Translations under genes and position numbers: made by a program
In this document: positions 56,674 through 64,000 of the stretch, one piece after another
Layout of the letters: every line of letters starts with the position of its first letter
How positions within the stretch are numbered: position 1 is the stretch's first letter
Notes under the pieces: model-generated
The model's database searches: none
What the model saw: only the letters and a program-made list of their open reading frames with translations
What the model was told of the DNA's origin: nothing
Source of the DNA: Guillardia theta CCMP2712
Taxonomy: Eukaryota; Cryptophyceae; Pyrenomonadales; Geminigeraceae
Assembly: GCF_000315625.1 (NCBI RefSeq)
Contig: NW_005434615.1
Coordinates: 134,991 to 198,990, forward strand
DNA length: 64,000 bases
Direction of reading: 5' to 3'

Positions 56674-59600
56674 TCATTGCTTTCCTGCAAAGACTGTCGG
56701 TCACTACCAGCCTACCAGAACGGCGCGAGCCGAGGGAGGCACAAGACTTTCGGGGCCTCGAACGTACCTGCTGACGCTCGTTTCACAGCCTCCTCTGCCT
56801 CCCTCAAGAAAGCCGCCTGAACACAGAGAGTGACGACAAGTCAAGTTTCACGCGAGGTCCTAACCTTCTTGGCTGCAGCATCATCAGCACTCGCCTTCTT
56901 CGACGCCAGCTCAGCCATCTTCTTCTGCACGGCCAGTGAGCTTCTCTCACACAAGGGTGAACATAATCAAGGTCAACCTGGCGGTACTCTTCTGCTCTCT
57001 TCAGCCTGTCTGCATCAGGTTGTGCGTTTACCTTGGCTGAGAATACAGGTCAGGTGTACACATCGATCTTATGCGTCTTCACTTACTGTTGGTTTCGTCA
57101 TTCTGGGAGGAAGAGGAGGCGTTACGGCTGTGTCTCTTGGCAGCTTCTTCCAGCAGAGCCTGGCAATGACATCATCATCATTCACCATCAAACGAACCAC
57201 TGACCTTCTTTCTCGCCAAGAGCTCCTCTGCCTTTCTTCGAATCTCGTCCTCGTCAGAGTGTTTTGTATCCTTGTCATTAACAATTTTCTTGGGTGAGTG
57301 GTTTTCGTTGGGTTGGGATATTCTCGATTGGTCGTTTTCTTTCCCCGAGTCGTTGTTCACGAACAGACTAGATGACAGGGCCCGAGCATCATCAAGAGCC
57401 TTCCTGGCGGCAGCGAGGCGAGCTTGCTTTGCCTCCAGCTCTTGCTTTGAAAGAGCGTCTCTGAGAATTCGCAGTTTCTCTGAATCCTCCTTCGACTGCT
57501 CTGCCGGTTTAGCTTCCCCATCATTTGTTGAAGGCACCTTGCTGATCGACGAGTCTCCGTTCTCCACCACCTTGCCCGAATCCACAGCCTTTTCCTTGTC
57601 TGAAGGCAGTGTTGTGGTGACCTCAGCCTTCTCTTCATCGATTCTCTGGAGTGCCTTGGACAAGTTCACTTGGTTTCCATGGTTATTGACATCTTCACTC
57701 TCATGAGCCTTCGATTTCTCCGATTCCACGGGAGCTTCAGAACTCTTGTTGCTTGCTGGTTCAATCTGTGCTTCAACCGTCGGTGTGTTAGACTTTGTCT
57801 GAGAGTCTTCCTTCTCTGCCTCCTTCGGTGGTTCTTTCATCTCTTCAGGATGGGCAATTTTCTCCTTGCTGGATTCATCCTTGCCGTCGGTAGCTGACTT
57901 TACCTCAGGCTCCTGCCTAGTAGTTGAGGCCTCCGGGGTCTTGGAGTCTTCGACAGAAGGTTTTGGGAGCTTCTCCTCTGCTGCTTTTTCCTCAGCTTGA
58001 CTAGCAGACTTCATTTTTTCTTTCTCCGTGTCGTTCTCAGGGGCTGCTGCCTGTGCTTGCGAGCTCTGGGAATTTCCGTCAACTGAAGCACTTGATTCGG
58101 TGCGGGATTGCGGGGGAGATTCCTTTGCCTGCTGGCATTCAGATTCAGTTCCATGGACACAAGGTAAGAACACACAAAGACCTCTTGAGGCACACTCTTC
58201 TCTTCATCCTTTGCGTGTCTGGTGGTCTCAGAGGGAGCCTCCTTGGTTTTCTTTGGCGATGCCTCCTTGCTTGGAGCTCGAGCAATTTCAGAGGAAGGCT
58301 CTGAAGATTTAGACTCTGGAACTTCGTGCTCCCCCTTACTCACTTCCTTTTCATGCTAAAGATCAAACAAAACTATCAGAAGACCAATCGCAGATGTAAG
58401 TCAAGAACAAAATCGAAATTACCTCTTGATTGTCAACAACCTCGTCATTGTTCTCTGCTTCCGATAAATCCTCAGGAGACCAATCCGGTTCTTCTCCCAT
58501 CACCTGATCACTTTGTGAATTGGATGTCAAAAACAATGAAATAGGAAGAAACCTCCACAAGTTCCGAGTGTCTAGCCCGTTCCTCATACATCTTTGCTGC
58601 AGCACGCTTTTTCGCAGCTTCATCCTCAAGCTTCTGAGCCTCTAGGGCAGCCTGCTGAGCTTGCTGCATGTAGTCGTTCTTGTCATATGCTTTCTCGATG
58701 CTGGCGTCACTGCCATGATCTGATGAACAATCACTGCCCTGAACCTTCTTTTGAGCAAATCTCGATCTCCCCTGCGATTTCTTCAGATGAAAAAACATTG
58801 ATCTTTTTCAAACTTACAACAGTTTTCCTTGTCGCATTCTCGTCCTTCTTTTTGAGTACAACGTTTTTGAATTCTCTGTCAGCTTGCACAGAAGTATTGA
58901 GGTCTTTCGGCTTTGAGGTGGCTGTGTTTCCACCATTCATTTTCCTTTCCAGCCAGATCTCGTGCGGTGTCTTCTCTCTCACTACGTCCTCGAGCACCTT
59001 GCCCGCATATGGCTTGCTCTGCAGCTGCGAATCTATTTGCTGAACGTGTGAGGTGTGTACAGATTCATTTACATTTGCAACGCTCTCGTTGACTTGTTCC
59101 AAGGAATCATCATCTTCGTCTTTCACTCCAAGAAGGTCGTTGACAGATTCGACGATCTCCTCCTGCAAATTGTGCACAACCGTAGTGATCCAGCTCGAGA
59201 TTGCACCACGATGAGTGCTGATATTGGCTTTGACAAAGGCAGGAACGTTCTTTCCAATCCAGCAGACGTATGTGCACTTGCTGCTGCTATCGTCCTCCTT
59301 AATGAGCATGTACATGCACTTGTCAAGCGCCCCATTCATCTCCTCTCTCACATAGCCTGCCAAACCATCCCGTCCACCATTTCCAGTCTCTATCAGGTGT
59401 AGAGTGTTTTTCTTGCCTTCCACGTATCCCAAAATCAACCAACTAAAAGTATCCTCTTCGATCTGTTTCAAAGACAGCAGTATGAGTCGTTCTCAAGTTC
59501 CAGCTCATTTTGTCAAACTCACATTCGCTTCCCTGAGATCCAGGCACAGCTCTTTGAGGGCATCTTCTTCCTCAAATTCCACTTCAATATTTGCCTGAGA

Positions 59601-60832
59601 AGTTTGGCAAGTTAGGCATCTTGGAGATAACCATGGCTTGACTGCCACCTTTTGGTACATGGTGTGTGATAACGTCTTGATTGGAGCCTTCTTTGGTACA
59701 TTCACGTCTGATCCCTATAGACACTCTCAGATACAAGATCGATAACATCGCAGCAAACGAAAATTACACAGCAAATGACTCACCTTCAACATACTGCCAG
59801 TGGCACTCGTGACTGTCACATTGTTGATACTCTTCGCAGCTTTGACTGTGTTTCCCCTCCACGTCTCGCGTTGCCTTTGATCCTGCAAAAACATTGAGAT
59901 GGAGATATCAATGATGATTTAGATGACCTTTTTGCGCTTTTCTGCCTCATTAAGCTTAAGAGCTGCCTCCTGGTCGTTGAGTACCTTCCCCAACGTAGCG
60001 ACATAATATCCGAGCTCCTCTTCTATCTTGTCCTGAAGTCAAAGTCAGGAACAGCGCGAATGGAAGTTAAATCATCAAGTCAGATAGGAAAGCAATAGAC
60101 TAGCATCAATTGGGAAGGGCAACATATTCACAAGGCAAATATCAAGATGCTTGGCTCGAACCTCGGTGAGATCATCCAAACTAGATGCCACGATGTTCAA
60201 TGTGAGAGACCCTAAAACATCAATCAGATCATTCAGATTCAACACAACACAAAAAACCAAGGTAGTTTGTAATGAAGCTCCGATGGATAGAAGCTTTAGC
60301 TTTGAATTGGATTGGCGCATCGTCGGGCAACCACTGAATGAAAGCATATGCCTTCTCCCCAACCTGAGGAGAATTTTTGAAGTAAGCCACCAACATCACT
60401 TCACTATCCAGGCTGCTAGATTCTCTCTATCTATCCAACACTCCCTCCCCAAACCCTCTAACATGAACCCTTCCATGCATTCACAACAGCACATGCATTG
60501 GCGTGCCACATAACGTGCCTGGGCGAAGAGATACAGAACGTGCTTAGGTTCAAACAACTGCATGGCATCCTTCAGATCGGACTCGCCAGCCTCGACGATT
60601 GAGATCTTTTTCAACTCATCCGATCCATAACCGAAGAGGACCCTGTGCAGCGATTCAGATGGAGGCGATGTACATGCGAACATACCATTTCAGCTCACAG
60701 TCAGGATCTCGAACGTCTGCAATGACTTCTCGAGCATCATCTACGTCCTCCCAGGATACCTCGCCAGTCATGATAGCAAAGTACACGAGAGCTTGCTCAG
60801 AAGTTTCAAATCGCCAGAATCTGACAAAATGA
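56674..60832 (-). CDS. Protein with two ADF-H domains and a long disordered tail
   Basis: The first recognised exon reads FWRFETSEQALVYFAIMTGE; the true N-terminus upstream is unresolved. ADF-H 1 has ELKW|VLFGYGSDELKKISIVEA, AMQLFEPKHVLYLFAQ, then KAYAFIQWLPDDAP. After a linker with helical EEELGYYVATLGKVLNDQEA, ADF-H 2 has EEDTFSWLILGYVEGKKN, GLAGYVREEMNGALDKCMYM and CTYVCWIGKNVPAFVKANIS, close to coactosin/drebrin types. These domains bind actin in known families. About 600 residues rich in Glu, Lys, Ser and Ala follow, with coiled-coil parts (ELEAKQARLAAARKALDDAR). Later exons read ALLEEAAKRHSRNASSSSQN, AQPDADRLKRAEEYRQ and AAFLREAEEAVKRASAGKQ, ending near 56674. The layout resembles Abp1/drebrin, but with two ADF-H domains and no SH3 domain seen. 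It is convergent with the ABC gene. Confidence 0.65.
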
Positions 60833-62171
60833 AAGCAGAGTCAATATCTGACTGATTAGATCAGGCTCAGAAACAGTGCAACGTCCTCGGTTCACATAGA
60901 CTGTTGGGAAAGGATCATTCTCACAAGAAAACTTGATGACAAGCACCATACAAATAGCATACGAAGAAGGGGACGGGGGGACTTAGGAAATTTGTGATAT
61001 GATCAATGAGTTATGATCGTAGCATGTGAAAAACACTTTGGGGAGTAGCATGCAAGATTCATTGAGTGAGAAAGGGGGATCAGTAACCATGAATACACGT
61101 TCAGGTGAGAGATAGATGATTCGTAGGCCCGCAAGCTTGTAACGTGACAAGGATGAAAATGTTCGTTTGGCAGCCCAAGAGGCCAGGGAACAAGAGATTG
61201 CATTTATCTCTGAATCATGGATGGGAGCAGAAAACACAGAAACTATAGAGAGCATCATCGGGAGGAAGAGGAAAGACGGTAAACACGTGGAGAGTAGAGG
61301 AGCGCTAGATCAGCATGGAGGTTGGTAGAGAACGGACATCAGCCGCCGCGCTCTTTGAAATTTCCATAAATTGAAATCTTTTCAGGGGGTGTCTGTGCCA
61401 CAAAGTTCAAATTAATACCCCAAATATTGACTGGATACACTCATTTTGAATTAACAAGAACTGAAATATTTACAGAAGTCTTACAAATTTGGTGAGTTTT
61501 TAACCCCCCTTGCTATTTGAGGATCAACTAACGTAGGCCTTCAACAAAGCTTGTCTAGTAGTCAAGAAAGGGACGAGAGGGTGGGGGCAGAGGTTTAGAC
61601 AGGTAGGGGTAGTATTACAGGGGTACTCGTGGAAGCTACATCTAAAATGCGTGGAAGGTGGGGGTATTCACAGGACTCAAGAGGGGTGATATGAAATAAG
61701 GGTACTTGTATAGGACGGGGTGATTGGGCACGAGGGGTAGTTTGCAACAACATTCAATTTTTAAAAGGTTACGACAATTTAAAAAGTATTTTTATTTATT
61801 CCAATACCCTTTATATATGTTTTACAAAGAGTGCCAGAGCCCTATGATTGTCTCCATTTAGGATTATATTTGTACCGAAATATTTATAAATTGTGTATCA
61901 ATTGTATATTAACTGAATGTCTTCAACAAAGTTTAATATGGCTACTGTGACGAAGTTCAGTGAAGGAGCGGGCCCGAGGCCCCGGGCCCGGGTAGCATTG
62001 CTGTCTTTTCATTACCCTATTTAAACTTCCTGAGGCGGATCTGAATTTTAGTTTCGCATTCGGCTTTGGAGACATGGTGAGGCAGGTTCACAGGGCGGGA
62101 TGAAAGGAAGGGCGATGATCATGATAGAGAGTAAGAGAGACAAGAGCTTGCTGGATCGAGGTTGAAGAGAT
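60833..62171. other. Intergenic region, possibly with the first exon(s) of the ADF-H gene
   Basis: No convincing gene is seen. The 5' end of the ADF-H gene probably lies at its left side. The stretch 61.3-61.95 kb is AT-rich and holds tracts of G runs and T runs, with a GC-rich cluster at 61970-61992. Confidence 0.4.
61970..61992 (+). promoter_or_regulatory. GC-rich cluster upstream of the right-edge gene
   Basis: GGGCCCGAGGCCCCGGGCCC lies in an AT-rich region about 180 bp upstream of the start codon at 62172. It resembles the clusters before the genes at 23464, 38203 and 41497. Confidence 0.4.
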
Positions 62172-64000
62172 ATGCTCCTGCTTCTGTTGCTGGTGGCAGC
62201 GTCGCATCAGGTGAGCACGTTGTCTTGGCTTCTTGTCCGTTCTTTTTCCCATCGGAAGAACACCACCAGCTGTTGAGCATGTTGAAGCTGACAACCGATC
62301 AGGTCCTCCTTGTTGGCGCTACGAAATGCTTCTCTCCTCAACTTGAGCGCAATCTCTCTTTTTTCGCCGGCGAGGTTGCCTTTCATTGAACCTTGTCACT
62401 CGCCAACGATGATGACCGCAGTGTTCGGCAAATGGAACTCGAAGAGTGGTGGGAACCATTCTTCCTGGTAGCTATACGTGCAAAGGGCCCAGTGGCTCTG
62501 CCTTGTCGGTAACGAGTGGGATCGTGAGATATGAAACCAAACTTATTCTCGAGGCTGAACCGACTGTTACAGCAAAGCGATGAACTTTGCAGCGTGAGCT
62601 GCAAAGCAGGCCAGTTCCTGAGCTTAGGTGGAGCAGGAGAAGGTTCTCCAGCCATGCGCTGTGTTGATATGTGTCATCTTTGATGCTCCTCCACGCAGAC
62701 CCGCCCCGAGCTCAGTGCAAGAATTGCCCACAGAACACCTTCAGCGTCGGAGGAGGAAGAACCATCTCAATGTGAGTTGAGGGCGATGACGCGTCTGTGA
62801 GGCCGTTGCTGATCTCTGAGCAGATGGAGCACAAGGCTGCTGCAGGGTGACGTTGGAGGGATGAACCTCCCGTCGGAGGAGAGCCCGTTCCACTCCTTGT
62901 GCTATGGGTTCAACTCGACGAGCTTTGAGCAGAGCGGCGACATTGGTCAAGCATGGCAGGAGGGATACAAGTGTGACAGCATGCTAGTTTGGCTCGTGGA
63001 GGTGACCAGAGCGCTCAGGTGCGAATCGTGGAAGCCAACAGGGGACGGGAAAACTTCGTCAGGGAACAATCGACAGATTTCGAAGGTTGGGTGGTTAGGT
63101 GGCACTCCCGTTCGTTGATGTGATGAAATGAAGGTGAGGAGCGAGCTCCATATGAAGCTTCGATTCATCACCAAGGGGAAGATATGGTAGGAGCCTCCAT
63201 GACGTGCGAGGGACGTCGCTGACTGCCGTTGCCAGGTTCACCTTCCGAGTGGATGCGGATGCTATGACAGAGGAGGAGGTCAGCTCTGTCCCTGAGAGAT
63301 TTGTGAGGCTGAGCTCGCGAGCAGCCTTGTCCTTGGCTAGAAGGAAGCACTGGGTTGGATGACACGTGGGAATGCGAGGACGGGACCCTGGGCAACAGCA
63401 GCTTCGATTGCAACTTCCATGGAGGACGAGCGCGCTGCCCGAGCAATTTTCCAGAGATGTGCGCACAGGTTTCGTTCCTCCTCCTCCTCGCTCCTCTCGT
63501 GCTTGACCCTCCAACGTGCTGCAGCCGAACTTGTGTGCTGGAGGACTGGCCTACTGCTGCAGCATCGACTGCAGTACGTTCGGCGGGCCTCGGCTCTGCC
63601 CGGGCTCGGGTGGGCTTCAGGTGTTGTGATGGGGGAGTGGACGATGGGACGTGAAGTAGCTGTCAAGGTTCTGCTGTGCAAGGACGATCGTGTCAGGAAG
63701 TGCAGACCCATTCCTCTGCGACCGCTCCCCTTCCAGTCCAGATTTTACGTCTCTTCTGAGATGCAGGTCTGTCTAGTTCAGGAGGGAGGCGGAACGTGTT
63801 GCTGATGCTGTTGTCCTGCAGTGGCGGTGGGTCGAGTTTGACGTTCCTGCCGGGTATTTGCTCTAGCTGCGTGAGAGGAGTTGAAGGCTGATGGGTGGGG
63901 GAAGGTGGGTGGAAGTGGTCTTCAACTACATCCGTGATGGCGCTGTTGCGGGGCAAGACGAGGCCATGATCGGTGCTGAGTTCTGTCTTGCCTCCTCCTG
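62172..64000 (+). CDS. Secreted GCC2/ELAPOR-like protein, 3' partial
   Basis: Exon 1 (62172-62210) encodes MLLLLLLVAASHQ, a signal peptide cut at a GTGAGC donor. Later exons read PPRAQCKNCPQNTFSVGGGR (near 62700), then STRLLQGDVGGMNLPSEESP, FHSLCYGFNSTSFEQSGDIG and KLRFITKGKIW|FTFRVDADA, then WRWVEFDVPAG (near 63822) and VFNYIRDGAVAGQDEAMIGA at the right edge. The CPxNTFS Cys motif, followed by a beta domain ending W-x-x-V-x-F-x-V-P-A-G and then Y-x-x-D-x-x-x-x-G-x-D-x-A, resembles the extracellular part of ELAPOR/KIAA1324-type proteins. The intron after exon 1 seems long (about 480 nt), and an unseen small exon may lie in it. The gene continues beyond the window. Confidence 0.55.

Noticed and set aside
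60983-61258. 91-residue minus-strand open frame as a separate gene
   Set aside because: No splice, start or composition evidence ties it to a protein; at most it could be a 5' exon of the ADF-H gene.
62383-62655. 90-residue minus-strand open frame opposite the right-edge gene
   Set aside because: It has no domain or targeting signal and lies within the inferred first intron of the plus-strand gene.

Overview
The window is eukaryotic nuclear DNA, most likely from an alga with a secondary red plastid, and a cryptophyte (Guillardia-like) fits best. This rests on very short GT-AG introns (mostly 31-60 nt, often with a CTNA-type branch site), dense multi-exon genes on both strands, two proteins with a signal peptide followed at once by a Phe-led transit-like sequence, and abundant intronic microsatellites. 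The species call is inference; the eukaryotic, plastid-bearing reading is firmer. An assembly gap lies at 51,689-52,306. I rebuilt exons by hand from splice signals and reading-frame phase; edges given as 'about' are less sure.

Layout. 1-20.7 kb: the 3' part of one enormous surface protein (about 6,840 residues in the window) with some 40 copies of a module I do not recognise, ending in one membrane helix. 20.75-22.7 kb: two minus-strand genes, a plastid-targeted protein of unknown function and an NF-YC-like histone-fold factor. 23.46-32.5 kb: a receptor-like protein with LamG, cadherin-like, GCC2/GCC3 and about eight transmembrane segments. 32.5-35.6 kb: a minus-strand armadillo-TIR protein that resembles SARM1 in domain order. 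36.3-37.1 kb: a small MIB/HERC2-like gene. 37.4-38.2 kb: a plastid-targeted DUF493 (YbeD-family) protein. 38.6-41.3 kb: a large inverted repeat made of duplicated gene fragments. 41.5-49.1 kb: a secreted filamin/EGF/LamG protein with a (CTG)113 tract in one intron. 49.2-51.4 kb: a secreted EsV-1-7 cysteine-motif protein. 52.3-52.7 kb: a TCP11-like gene cut by the gap. 53.0-56.4 kb: an ABCB6/HMT1-type half ABC transporter. 56.7-60.8 kb: a protein with two ADF-H (actin-binding) domains and a long disordered tail. 62.2 kb to the right edge: a secreted GCC2/ELAPOR-like protein that runs off the window.

Four of about a dozen genes are large secreted or surface proteins with adhesion or receptor modules, so the locus is rich in cell-surface genes. 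Genes are often convergent with very short gaps (30 bp between stop codons at 32.5 kb, 79 bp at 20.7 kb). GC-rich GGCCCGGGCC-type clusters sit about 75-300 bp upstream of four start codons and may be core promoter elements. Two long reading frames each appear to lack a single T, which is probably a sequence error.
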